From an uncultured Bacilli bacterium (GTDB lineage: Bacteria > Bacillota_I > Bacilli_A > RF39 > UBA660), in NCBI GenBank assembly GCA_934148845.1, contig CAKPDH010000004.1:62001-126000 (forward strand): DNA of 64,000 nucleotides. Direction: 5' to 3'. The position numbers and the translations under genes were made by a program. Under the pieces are notes generated by a model, which was not told the DNA's origin, searched no databases, and was given only the letters and a program-made list of their open reading frames with translations. Shown here piece by piece: positions 35,592 to 44,054 of this stretch (the stretch's first letter is position 1; every line of letters begins with the position of its first letter).

Positions 35592-36011
35592 ATGCCAACA
35601 ATAAATCAATTAGTTAGAAAGAATAGAGCTAATAAAACAAGAAAGAGTAAATCACCTGTTTTAAATATTGGATATAACAGTAAAGATAAAGTACAAACAA
35701 ATAAAACAGCTCCACAAAAACGTGGTGTATGTACTCGTGTTGGAACAATGACACCAAAGAAGCCAAACTCAGCATTAAGAAAATACGCTCGTGTTAGACT
35801 TTCAAATAATATGGAAGTAACAGCATATATTCCTGGTGAAGGACATAATTTACAAGAACACAGTGTAGTATTAATACGTGGGGGACGTGTTAAGGATTTA
35901 ATCGGTGTTCGTTATCACATTGTTCGTGGAACACTTGATACAGCTGGTATTGAAAAACGTCGTCAAGGACGTAGTAAATATGGTACTAAAAAACCAAAAT
36001 CAACTAAATAA
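35592..36011 (+). CDS. rpsL: Ribosomal protein S12
   Basis: 139 residues from the ATG at 35592, after AAAGGAGA. S12 lies at the decoding centre. PQKRGVCTRV, MTPKKPNSALRK and EGHNLQEHSVVLIRGGRVKDL are the conserved motifs. There is a Gram-positive-type insertion (about 20-40). The loop usually reading KDLPGVRYH reads KDLIGVRYH, so the nearly invariant Pro (P91 in E. coli) is Ile104. The Lys residues equivalent to K43 and K88 are present. First gene of rpsL-rpsG-fusA. Confidence 0.97.
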   Translation: MPTINQLVRKNRANKTRKSKSPVLNIGYNSKDKVQTNKTAPQKRGVCTRVGTMTPKKPNSALRKYARVRLSNNMEVTAYIPGEGHNLQEHSVVLIRGGRVKDLIGVRYHIVRGTLDTAGIEKRRQGRSKYGTKKPKSTK

Positions 36012-36031
36012 TAAATGAAGGAGGAAACATT

Positions 36032-36499
36032 ATGCGTAAAAGACGTGCAGTTAAAAGAGACGTTTTAAAAGACCCTATATATAATTCAAAAGTAGTTACT
36101 AAATTAATAAATACTATTATGAAAGATGGAAAAAAGGGTATTGCTCAAAAAATCTTTTATGATGCTATGAATATAGTTAGTGAAAAAACTAATCAAGATC
36201 CAATGGAAGTTTTAAATAAAGCATTAGAAAATATAATGCCTTCACTTGAAGTTAAATCACGCCGTGTAGGTGGGGCTAACTATCAAGTTCCAGTAGAAGT
36301 TAAAGCTGACCGTAAGCAAGCTTTAGGATTCCGTTGGTTAATTAATTATGCAAGATTACGTGGAGGTCATTCTATGGCTGAAAACCTTGCTAATGAAATA
36401 ATTGATGCATCTAATGGTACTGGTGCAGCAGTTAAAAAACGTGAAGAGACACACAGAATGGCAGAAGCTAACAAAGCATTCGCTCATTATAGATGGTAA
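36032..36499 (+). CDS. rpsG: Ribosomal protein S7
   Basis: 155 residues. Binds the 3' major domain of 16S rRNA and initiates head assembly of the small subunit. MRKRRAVKRDVLKDPIYNS, NALENIMP-type segment, VKSRRVGGANYQVPVEV and RGGHSMAENLANEI are typical. Starts 20 bases after rpsL with AAGGAGG and precedes fusA by 18 bases. Arg codons are mostly CGT here, unlike the AGA used across most of the window. Confidence 0.98.
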   Translation: MRKRRAVKRDVLKDPIYNSKVVTKLINTIMKDGKKGIAQKIFYDAMNIVSEKTNQDPMEVLNKALENIMPSLEVKSRRVGGANYQVPVEVKADRKQALGFRWLINYARLRGGHSMAENLANEIIDASNGTGAAVKKREETHRMAEANKAFAHYRW

Positions 36500-36517
36500 T
36501 AAGAAAGGAAACAAAGT

Positions 36518-38587
36518 ATGGCTCGTGAATATAGTTTAGAAAATACACGTAACCTTGGAATTATGGCTCATATAGATGCTGGTAAAACAACATTTACTGA
36601 GCGTGTGCTATTCCACACAGGAAAAATTCACAAAATTGGAGAAACACATGATGGTGAATCTCAAATGGACTGGATGGCACAAGAACAAGAACGTGGTATT
36701 ACAATTACCTCAGCAGCAACTACTGCATACTGGAATAAACATAGACTAAATATAATAGATACTCCAGGGCATGTAGACTTTACTGTTGAAGTATCAAGAA
36801 GCCTTCGTGTACTTGATGGTGCTATTGCATTATTAGATGCACAAGCAGGAGTTGAACCTCAAACTGAAACAGTATGGCGTCAAGCAACTGAATTTAAAGT
36901 ACCTAGAATGATTTTCTGTAATAAGATGGATAAAATGGGAGCTAGTTTTGAATATAGTTTAAAGACTATTGATTCAAGATTAGGAGTTAATGCAAAACCT
37001 ATTCAATGGCCAATTGGAGCAGAAAATGAATTTGATGGAATAATAGATTTAGTTACTTTAAAAGCATATCACTATGATCATGATCAACATGAAAATCCAA
37101 CTATTATTGATATTCCAGAGGATTTAAAAGATTTAGTTGCAGAAAAACGTAATGATTTAATTGAAGCTGTTGCAGAATTTGATGATGAATTAATGGAAAA
37201 ATACTTAGAAGGTGAAGAAGTAAGTGTAGATTTAATTAAAAAGGCAATTAGAAAAGGTACACTTGCTGTTGAATTCTTCCCAGTATTATGTGGTACTGCA
37301 TTAGGAAATACAGGTGTTAAACTTGCTTTAGATGCAGTAATAGATTATCTACCTAGTCCTGTTGATGTTGAATCAATTAAGGGAGTAGATTTAGATGGAA
37401 AAGAAATTGAAAGACATCCAAAAGATTCTGAACCATTCTCAGCACTTGCATTTAAAATTATGACAGATCCATTTGTTGGACGTTTATCATTCTTTAGAGT
37501 ATATTCTGGACATTTATCAAGTGGATCATATGTATTAAATGCAACAAAGAATACAAAAGAAAGAATAGGACGTATCCTACTTATGCATGCTAATAACCGT
37601 ACTGAGATTACTGAGGTATTTACAGGGGATATTGCAGCAGCAGTAGGTCTTAAAAATACTACAACAGGTGATACATTATGTGATGAAAAACATCCTTGTA
37701 TACTTGAATCAATGGTATTCCCAGAACCAGTTATTGAACTTGCTGTTGAACCTAAATCTAAAGCTGATCAAGATAAGATGGCTATAGCTTTACAAAAATT
37801 ATCAGAAGAAGATCCAACATTTAGGGCATCAACAAATCATGAAACAGGTCAAACAATAATAGCTGGAATGGGTGAGTTACACTTAGACATTATTGTAGAC
37901 CGTATGAAAAGAGAATTTAATGTAGAGGCTAATATAGGTCAACCACAAGTTGCTTATCGTGAAACAATTACACAAGCAGCAGAATGTGAAGGTAAATATA
38001 TTAAACAATCTGGTGGTCGTGGACAATATGGACATGTTAAAATTAAATTTGAACCAAATCCTGGTAAGGGATATGAATTTGTTGACGCTATCGTTGGTGG
38101 TGTAGTTCCTCGTGAATATATTCCAGTAACTGATAAAGGATTACAAGATGCACTTAAAACTGGTGTACTTGCTGGATTCCCAATGATAGATGTAAAAGCA
38201 ACATTATATGATGGATCATATCATGAAGTTGACTCATCAGAAATGGCATTTAAAGTTGCTGCTTCACTTGCATTAAAAGATGCTAAGACAAAATGTAAAG
38301 CAGTTCTTCTTGAACCAATTATGAAAGTACAAGTAGTTGTACCAGATGAATACTTAGGAAATGTTATGGGAGATATAACTTCTCGTCGTGGACGTCCTAT
38401 GGGTCAAGAATCACGTGGTAATGCACTTGCAATAGATGCAATGGTACCACTTTCAGAGATGTTTGGATATGCAACTTCATTAAGATCAAATACTCAAGGA
38501 AGAGGTAATTTCGTAATGGAATTTGATCACTATGAAGAAGTACCAAGGAATATAGCTGAAGAAGTAATAAAGAAAAATGGTAATTAA
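36518..38587 (+). CDS. fusA: Elongation factor G
   Basis: 689 residues; GTPase that drives translocation on the ribosome. AHIDAGKTTFTERVLF, the DGESQMDWMAQEQERGITI switch region, DTPGHVDF and NKMD are the G motifs. Domains II to V follow with normal length. It is the third gene of the str operon. A perfect long palindrome begins at the base after the stop codon, and tuf follows with its own promoter. Confidence 0.98.
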   Translation: MAREYSLENTRNLGIMAHIDAGKTTFTERVLFHTGKIHKIGETHDGESQMDWMAQEQERGITITSAATTAYWNKHRLNIIDTPGHVDFTVEVSRSLRVLDGAIALLDAQAGVEPQTETVWRQATEFKVPRMIFCNKMDKMGASFEYSLKTIDSRLGVNAKPIQWPIGAENEFDGIIDLVTLKAYHYDHDQHENPTIIDIPEDLKDLVAEKRNDLIEAVAEFDDELMEKYLEGEEVSVDLIKKAIRKGTLAVEFFPVLCGTALGNTGVKLALDAVIDYLPSPVDVESIKGVDLDGKEIERHPKDSEPFSALAFKIMTDPFVGRLSFFRVYSGHLSSGSYVLNATKNTKERIGRILLMHANNRTEITEVFTGDIAAAVGLKNTTTGDTLCDEKHPCILESMVFPEPVIELAVEPKSKADQDKMAIALQKLSEEDPTFRASTNHETGQTIIAGMGELHLDIIVDRMKREFNVEANIGQPQVAYRETITQAAECEGKYIKQSGGRGQYGHVKIKFEPNPGKGYEFVDAIVGGVVPREYIPVTDKGLQDALKTGVLAGFPMIDVKATLYDGSYHEVDSSEMAFKVAASLALKDAKTKCKAVLLEPIMKVQVVVPDEYLGNVMGDITSRRGRPMGQESRGNALAIDAMVPLSEMFGYATSLRSNTQGRGNFVMEFDHYEEVPRNIAEEVIKKNGN

Positions 38588-38616
38588 TTAGTACTAAGCA
38601 ATTTGCTTAGTACTAA
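38588..38616. repeat. Perfect 14-bp-arm palindrome between fusA and tuf
   Basis: TTAGTACTAAGCAA and TTGCTTAGTACTAA separated by one base, directly after the fusA stop. It would form a very stable RNA hairpin, but no T run follows, so it is not a classical terminator. It may be an mRNA 3'-end stabiliser or processing site, or a protein-binding site. Confidence 0.85.
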
Positions 38617-38640
38617 AAACCATAAAAATTAATAAAAGTA

Positions 38641-38669
38641 TTGATATTTTTTGCTAATTGATATAAAAT
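38641..38669 (+). promoter_or_regulatory. Promoter of tuf
   Basis: TTGATA (38641-38646), 17-bp spacer, TAAAAT (38664-38669). Confidence 0.55.
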
Positions 38670-38701
38670 ATTATTGTATTTAAATAAAGGAGGAAATAAA
38701 T

Positions 38702-39886
38702 ATGGCAAAAGCAAAATTTGATCGTTCAAAACCACATGTTAACATTGGTACAATTGGACACGTAGACCATGGTAAAACAACTTTAACAGCTGCTATTACC
38801 AAATATTTATCAAAAAAGGGATTTGCTAAATTCGAAGACTATGCTGATATCGATAAGGCACCTGAAGAAAGAGAACGTGGTATTACAATTAATACTGCAC
38901 ACGTAGAGTATGAAACAGAAAAAAGACATTATGCTCACGTTGACTGTCCAGGACATGCTGATTATGTAAAAAACATGATCACTGGTGCTGCACAAATGGA
39001 TGGAGCTATTCTTGTTATAGCTGCAACTGATGGACCTATGGCTCAAACTCGTGAACATATCTTATTATCACGTCAAGTTGGAGTACCTCGTATGGTTGTA
39101 TTCTTAAATAAATGTGATATGGTTGATGATGAAGAATTACTTGACTTAGTTGAAATGGAAGTTCGTGAATTATTAACTGAATATGGATATGATGGAGATA
39201 ACACTCCAATAATTCGTGGATCTGCTTTAAAAGCTCTTGAAGGAGATGCTAAATATGAAGAAAAGATCGGTGAATTAATGGATGCAGTTGATAACTGGAT
39301 TGAAACTCCAACAAGAGATACTGACAAACCATTCTTAATGCCAATTGAAGACGTTTTCACAATTACTGGACGTGGAACAGTTGTTACAGGACGTGTTGAA
39401 CGTGGTCAATTAAAATTAAATGACGAAGTTGAAATAGTTGGATTAAAAGAGACTAAGAAGACTGTTGTAACAGGAATTGAAATGTTCCGTAAATCACTTG
39501 ATTATGCTGAATGCGGAGATAACGCTGGTGTTTTATTACGTGGTGTTGCTCGTGAAGATGTTGAACGTGGTCAAGTATTAGCTAAACCAGGAAGTGTTAC
39601 ACCTCATACTAAGTTTAAAGCACAAGTTTATGTTTTAACTAAGGATGAAGGAGGAAGACACACTCCATTCTTCTCAAATTATCGTCCACAATTCTATTTC
39701 AGAACTACTGACGTTACTGGTGTAATTGAATTACCAGAAGGTGTAGAAATGGTTATGCCTGGTGATAATGTAGAAATGACTGTTGAATTAATAGCTCCTA
39801 TAGCTATTGAAAATGGAACTAAATTCTCAATCCGTGAAGGTGGTAGAACAGTTGGTTCTGGATCAATTTCTGAAATTATTAAATAA
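38702..39886 (+). CDS. tuf: Elongation factor Tu
   Basis: 394 residues; GTPase that delivers aminoacyl-tRNA. GHVDHGKTTLTAAI, the RGITINTAHVEYE switch, DCPGHADY and NKCD are intact, and domains II and III are complete (ending EGGRTVGSGSISEIIK). Strong AAAGGAGG binding site and frequent CGT/CGTGGT codons show selection for high expression. It has its own promoter after the palindrome and is closed by a terminator. Confidence 0.99.
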   Translation: MAKAKFDRSKPHVNIGTIGHVDHGKTTLTAAITKYLSKKGFAKFEDYADIDKAPEERERGITINTAHVEYETEKRHYAHVDCPGHADYVKNMITGAAQMDGAILVIAATDGPMAQTREHILLSRQVGVPRMVVFLNKCDMVDDEELLDLVEMEVRELLTEYGYDGDNTPIIRGSALKALEGDAKYEEKIGELMDAVDNWIETPTRDTDKPFLMPIEDVFTITGRGTVVTGRVERGQLKLNDEVEIVGLKETKKTVVTGIEMFRKSLDYAECGDNAGVLLRGVAREDVERGQVLAKPGSVTPHTKFKAQVYVLTKDEGGRHTPFFSNYRPQFYFRTTDVTGVIELPEGVEMVMPGDNVEMTVELIAPIAIENGTKFSIREGGRTVGSGSISEIIK

Positions 39887-39893
39887 TTAAGCA

Positions 39894-39918
39894 AAAAAGA
39901 CTATTTTAGTCTTTTTTT
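39894..39918 (+). terminator. Terminator after tuf
   Basis: AAAAAAGACTA with TAGTCTTTTTTT (overlapping 4-nt loop region), T-rich tail. Confidence 0.75.
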
Positions 39919-39943
39919 ATTTATAATATATTTGTAGGTATTT

Positions 39944-40000
39944 ATGGAAAAAAGAGATTTATATGATAAGAATAAAAATTTAGAAGATGAATGTATATAA
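39944..40000 (+). pseudogene. Remnant of a Nudix hydrolase N-terminus
   Basis: An 18-codon frame reads MEKRDLYDKNKNLEDECI and stops. It shares ME-D-LYDKNK-L with the N-terminus of the decayed Nudix gene at 61970-62427, and that pattern begins many Nudix/IPP-isomerase-like proteins. A TAGGT site precedes it. I read it as the surviving start of a second, almost completely deleted copy. Confidence 0.45.
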
Positions 40001-40011
40001 AAAAAGAAGAA

Positions 40012-41268
40012 TTATTTCCTCTTAAGTATATATTTAATTGATTTTGAATTTTTGTATAGAGCATATAATGTATTATTTGTTATAAGTTCAAGATCACCAA
40101 TGTATTCTACACATCTAGAGTTAAAGCTTAATTTAAATTCATTTAATCCTTTATATTTTTCATTTTTAACAGTAGGATTAATCATACCACCTAAATTAAA
40201 TCGTTTATATTTATCAAATGAATATTTTTCTATAAGTTTCCAAGTCATTAAATGTTTTGCATTGATTTTTTTAAATTTCTTATCAAATCCATCCATAAGA
40301 ATATATACTTCTTCTCTATATTTTATAATAAGCATAGTAGCAATTACTATACCTTTAGGTTTTTCTTTTAATAAATTAGTAGCATACACTAATTCTTTTT
40401 TTATATCATTTAATAAATTTTCTTGATATATTTTGTTATTAATTAATTTATTATTTTTTCTACCAATTCTTTTAAATAAAGAATTATTTAATTTATTACA
40501 TGTCTCTATTTGCTTTTGATATCTTTTTTGAACATTTATTAGATATGCATTTGTATCTAGTTTAGCATAATAATAGTCTAACATATCACGTCTTTTAAAA
40601 TATTTAAATACATCCTCAAAATATTTTTTATCTCTTGGATATTTATCTTTGACTTGATCAACTAAATAATCAATTTCATTTTCATTACCTTTAAATATTC
40701 TAACACCATTTTTATCAGCACTCTTAATTTTATTTTTAAAATTTTTATTCATATTACCAAATAGAGTAGTGATAGGTTTATCCAAATCTATAATAGCATC
40801 ATATCTTGGCTTAAAAGACTCAAATAAATTATTAAATCCAAAATGATAATATCCAAGCCTTTTTAAAAAAGTTAATTGATTATAAAAATTGTTATTTTCT
40901 TCATAAGTATTATTATTATAATCATAATATCCTTTAATAATCATAGGATTAAGTTTAATAGCAGCTACTTTCTTTTTTCCTAAGTATTCTTTGATTTTTG
41001 TTGTAAATTCTTCTACTAGAGTTAATTCATTATAATCTATTAAGAATCCTTTAGGTGCATATGCATATTTAAATAGCTTATCATTTTCTATTAATATTAA
41101 GCTTGCTGCATATATTTTATTAAATTCATCGACAAGACCTAAAAATATTGAATCGTATTTTTGATTGTTCATAATAAGTCCGTATTCTGTTGTTTGATAT
41201 ATAGATGAATACATAAATTCATCTGTAAAATTATTGAATTCGTCAAAAGTCAATTCTTTTATATACAT
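40012..41268 (-). CDS. FemAB/FemX-like peptidyltransferase
   Basis: 418 residues. Fem proteins add amino acids from aminoacyl-tRNA to the lipid II side chain, building the interpeptide bridge. The two-GNAT layout is visible: IYQTTEYGLIM and YAPKGFLIDY in the first half, then FGNMNKNFKNKIKSADKNGV, a charged coiled-coil arm (about residues 240-290), then IVIATMLIIKYREEVYILMDG and FNLGGMINPTVKNEKYKGLNEFKLSF. The last motif is typical of FemX. It would provide the bridge used by the sortase at 15.5 kb; that link is inference. Confidence 0.88.
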   Translation of the reverse strand: MYIKELTFDEFNNFTDEFMYSSIYQTTEYGLIMNNQKYDSIFLGLVDEFNKIYAASLILIENDKLFKYAYAPKGFLIDYNELTLVEEFTTKIKEYLGKKKVAAIKLNPMIIKGYYDYNNNTYEENNNFYNQLTFLKRLGYYHFGFNNLFESFKPRYDAIIDLDKPITTLFGNMNKNFKNKIKSADKNGVRIFKGNENEIDYLVDQVKDKYPRDKKYFEDVFKYFKRRDMLDYYYAKLDTNAYLINVQKRYQKQIETCNKLNNSLFKRIGRKNNKLINNKIYQENLLNDIKKELVYATNLLKEKPKGIVIATMLIIKYREEVYILMDGFDKKFKKINAKHLMTWKLIEKYSFDKYKRFNLGGMINPTVKNEKYKGLNEFKLSFNSRCVEYIGDLELITNNTLYALYKNSKSIKYILKRK

Positions 41269-41339
41269 AATTCCACATCCATTACACTACGATTTTACTA
41301 CAAAAGTAAAAAAAAGTAAATAAAAAGGATAAATGTATC

Positions 41340-41789
41340 CTATTTACAAGTATATCCTTCTTTAGTAGCTTCTTCTTTAAATGATTCATATGTATCGCTT
41401 GAATCTTTAATATCTAAATCAAGACCAAGTAAATCATCTTCTTTTGCCTTATTTAAATCTATATTGATACTAAAATTGTAGATATAATTATTTTTATCAT
41501 TTTGTGTTTTTACAGAAATTCCATCTGAATTTTTATAATTCTTGAATTCACTGTCAAGTGAAGAAATAAATAAATCCCAATTTTCTTTAATACTAGATTC
41601 TACTGCTTTAGCTTCAAGCTTCATTTCCATATTAGATATTTTATCATTTTTAAATGTTGCTCCAATTGTTTGAGTCATTTTTAAACCACTATCAGTTGTT
41701 TCCATAGTACAAGTTAAAGATTTCTTTGAACTACATCCAGAAACTAATAAGATAGTTACAAACAAATAGATAAAATATTTGATTTTCAT
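41340..41789 (-). CDS. Lipoprotein of unknown function
   Basis: 149 residues from the ATG at 41789, after a strong AAGGAG; a longer start at 41843 would bury the signal. The lipobox LLVSGC gives a lipidated Cys near residue 19. The mature part is polar with one predicted beta-rich domain and a second Cys pair (CTMETT near the start, YTC at the end) that could form a disulfide. It weakly recalls DUF1307/YehR-like lipoproteins, but I do not assign it. Confidence 0.75.
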   Translation of the reverse strand: MKIKYFIYLFVTILLVSGCSSKKSLTCTMETTDSGLKMTQTIGATFKNDKISNMEMKLEAKAVESSIKENWDLFISSLDSEFKNYKNSDGISVKTQNDKNNYIYNFSINIDLNKAKEDDLLGLDLDIKDSSDTYESFKEEATKEGYTCK

Positions 41790-41851
41790 AAACTCCTTAC
41801 TCCTTTCTAGATTAAATATACCATGTTTGAAACTATTTTTCAATAATAAAA

Positions 41852-42010
41852 TTATTTCTTTTCGTAACTATTACACATAGTTTCTTCTTTTTTGCAACAA
41901 CAAGGACAACCACAAACTTTAATTTCATCTAGTGAACAGCAAAATTCATCAGTATTGCAAAACTTACAGTCTTCAACACTACATTTTATATTTTGATTCT
42001 TTTTTTTCAT
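41852..42010 (-). CDS. Small Cys-rich protein, DUF1540-like
   Basis: 52 residues with 11 cysteines. Starts MKKKNQNIKCSVEDCKFC, then CCSLDEIKVCGCPCCCKKEE. The pattern C-x4-C-x2-C followed by CSLDEIKV fits the DUF1540 family of small metal-binding proteins. The ATG follows GGAGGTAATT on the minus strand. It is divergent from the dehydratase-like genes, with its start about 60 bases from theirs. The family's role is unknown; a bound zinc or iron is likely. Confidence 0.7.
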   Translation of the reverse strand: MKKKNQNIKCSVEDCKFCNTDEFCCSLDEIKVCGCPCCCKKEETMCNSYEKK

Positions 42011-42071
42011 AATTACCTCCAATAATAGTATTATCTATTATTTTTATTTCATACAATTAATAGGTGATAAA

Positions 42072-42962
42072 GTGAAAATAGGAATTCCCAGAAGTTTATA
42101 TTATTATTATTATAAAGATTTTTGGATTAATTTTTTTGATTATTTAAAAATTGACACTATAATAAGTCCTAAATCAAACAGTGAAATATTTGATTTAGGA
42201 ATAAAATATTCACAAGATGAAATGTGTTTGTCACTTAAAAATTATATAGGTCATGTTGCTTATTTAAAAGATAAATGTGACTATATTTTAATTCCTAGAA
42301 TAGATAATTATGGATTAGATAATCAAACATGTACTAATTTTTTAGCGTCTTATGATATAATTAATAATTTATTAGATGTAAAAATATTAAATTATAATAT
42401 AAATTTAAGAGGTAAAGAAACGGAATTAAAAGCTTTTATAAATTTAGGTAAAAAGTTAAATATATCAAAAAAGAAAATATGTGAAGCATATAGATATGCT
42501 AAAACAATTGAATTAAAAAATAAAAGACAATTACAACTAGAAAATTTAAATAAATTAAGTAGTTCAAAAGTTAAAATTTTATTTTTAAGCCATCCTTATA
42601 ATACATATGATGAATTAATAGGTAAACCTATTATAGAAATGTTAAAGAAACTAAATATAGAAATTATATATAGTGATTTATTTGATAATAAAAATTATAA
42701 AGATTATTCAAATGGATTATATTGGAAATATATTAAAAATAATATAAGTAGTATATCAGATTGTATAGATAGTATAGATGGCATAATTTTTTTAGAAAGT
42801 TTTCCTTGTGGGCTTGATAGCTTAGCTAATGAATTAGTAATGAGAAAATTAAAAAAGCCATATATAAATATTGTTATAGATGATATTTGTTCTATGGGAG
42901 GAATTGAGACTAGAATTGAAAGCTTTGTTGATGTAATTAGTAACACTTATAGTATTAATTAA
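42072..42962 (+). CDS. 2-hydroxyacyl-CoA dehydratase / DUF2229-like component 1
   Basis: 296 residues, starting at GTG 42072 after TAGGTGAT. MKIGIPRSLYYYYYKDFW matches the start of DUF2229-type proteins, and SCG-like positions at CLSLKNYIGH, SFPCGLDSLANELV and DDICSMGGIETRIESFVD are the Cys/acidic motifs of the dehydratase fold that hold [4Fe-4S] clusters. In many Firmicutes this domain is part of one giant protein with the activator ATPase. Here it is a separate gene, first of three. The substrate is unknown. Confidence 0.8.
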   Translation: MKIGIPRSLYYYYYKDFWINFFDYLKIDTIISPKSNSEIFDLGIKYSQDEMCLSLKNYIGHVAYLKDKCDYILIPRIDNYGLDNQTCTNFLASYDIINNLLDVKILNYNINLRGKETELKAFINLGKKLNISKKKICEAYRYAKTIELKNKRQLQLENLNKLSSSKVKILFLSHPYNTYDELIGKPIIEMLKKLNIEIIYSDLFDNKNYKDYSNGLYWKYIKNNISSISDCIDSIDGIIFLESFPCGLDSLANELVMRKLKKPYINIVIDDICSMGGIETRIESFVDVISNTYSIN

Positions 42963-42995
42963 TAAAATAATTCATATATTTTAATTGGTGATACT

Positions 42996-44054
42996 ATGAA
43001 ATTAGCTTTTCCTCTAATGGGTGATTATGATATACCTAGTAAATATCTTTTTTCTAAAATATTAAATGTAGATATACTTGATATTCCAAAAATCACTTCT
43101 AAAACTATAGAACTTGGTTCAAAACATAGTCCTGACTTTTTATGTACTCCCTTTAAGTATACTTTAGGTACATATATTGAATGTTTAGATAAGGGAGCAG
43201 ATGTTTTAATTCAGATGGGTGGAGGTTGCAGGTATGGATATTACTATGAACTTCAAGAACAAATATTAAAAGATTTAGGATATAATTTTAAGTATTATAA
43301 TTTAGTAAGCATGGGATATACTGATATAAAAAAAATATATAGTATATTAAAAAGCATAGATCCTAAGATAAGTAAATTTAAGGCTATATATTATACTTTA
43401 ATAACTATTAAAATGGTTAAATATATGGATATAATTGATGATTATGTAAGACAAAATTCTGCATATTCTAATAAAAAAGATGAATTTAAAAGATTAGTTT
43501 TCGAAATACATAGTAGTTTTTTAAAAACAAAAGGTTTAATTGACTTAAACAAAAAATATAGATATTATAAAAAAAGATTAAAAAAGATAGATATAGATAA
43601 ACCAAAGAATAATATTAAAATAGGAATAATAGGTGAATTATATACTTTAATGGAACCGGTAGCTAATTATAATATTGAAGATATGTTAATAAATAATAAA
43701 GTAGAAGTAAAAAGATTTACTAATGTTACATATTTATTATTTCAAAAACATAGAAAAAGTAAGAAGTATTTAAAATCTTTAAAGAATATTAAATATAAAA
43801 TGGGAGCGGATGCTATGGATAATATTTATTATACTAAATATTTAATAGATAATAGTTATGATGGTATTATTCATATTAAATCTAGTTTTTGTACACCAGA
43901 AATAGGTAGTATGGGTATAATTAATAAAATGTGTGAAGAAGCTAATATGCCTGTTATATTTTTAAGTATGGATACTAATACATCTAAAGTTGGTCTAGAA
44001 ACTAGAATAGAAGCTTTTCTAGATATGATTGAAATGAGGAAAAATAATGAATAA
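42996..44054 (+). CDS. 2-hydroxyacyl-CoA dehydratase-like component 2
   Basis: 352 residues. MKLAFPLMGDYDIPSKYLF, then DFLCTPFKYTLGTYIECLDKG, QMGGGCRYGYYYELQEQIL and, near the end, SSFCTPEIGS plus SMDTNTSKVGLETRIEAFLD. The Cys residues in these motifs are probable cluster ligands. The C-terminal part parallels that of the gene upstream (GxETRIExFxD in both), so the two are related components. It overlaps the activator gene by 8 bases. Function beyond a low-potential electron-transfer or dehydratase role cannot be inferred. Confidence 0.8.
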   Translation: MKLAFPLMGDYDIPSKYLFSKILNVDILDIPKITSKTIELGSKHSPDFLCTPFKYTLGTYIECLDKGADVLIQMGGGCRYGYYYELQEQILKDLGYNFKYYNLVSMGYTDIKKIYSILKSIDPKISKFKAIYYTLITIKMVKYMDIIDDYVRQNSAYSNKKDEFKRLVFEIHSSFLKTKGLIDLNKKYRYYKKRLKKIDIDKPKNNIKIGIIGELYTLMEPVANYNIEDMLINNKVEVKRFTNVTYLLFQKHRKSKKYLKSLKNIKYKMGADAMDNIYYTKYLIDNSYDGIIHIKSSFCTPEIGSMGIINKMCEEANMPVIFLSMDTNTSKVGLETRIEAFLDMIEMRKNNE

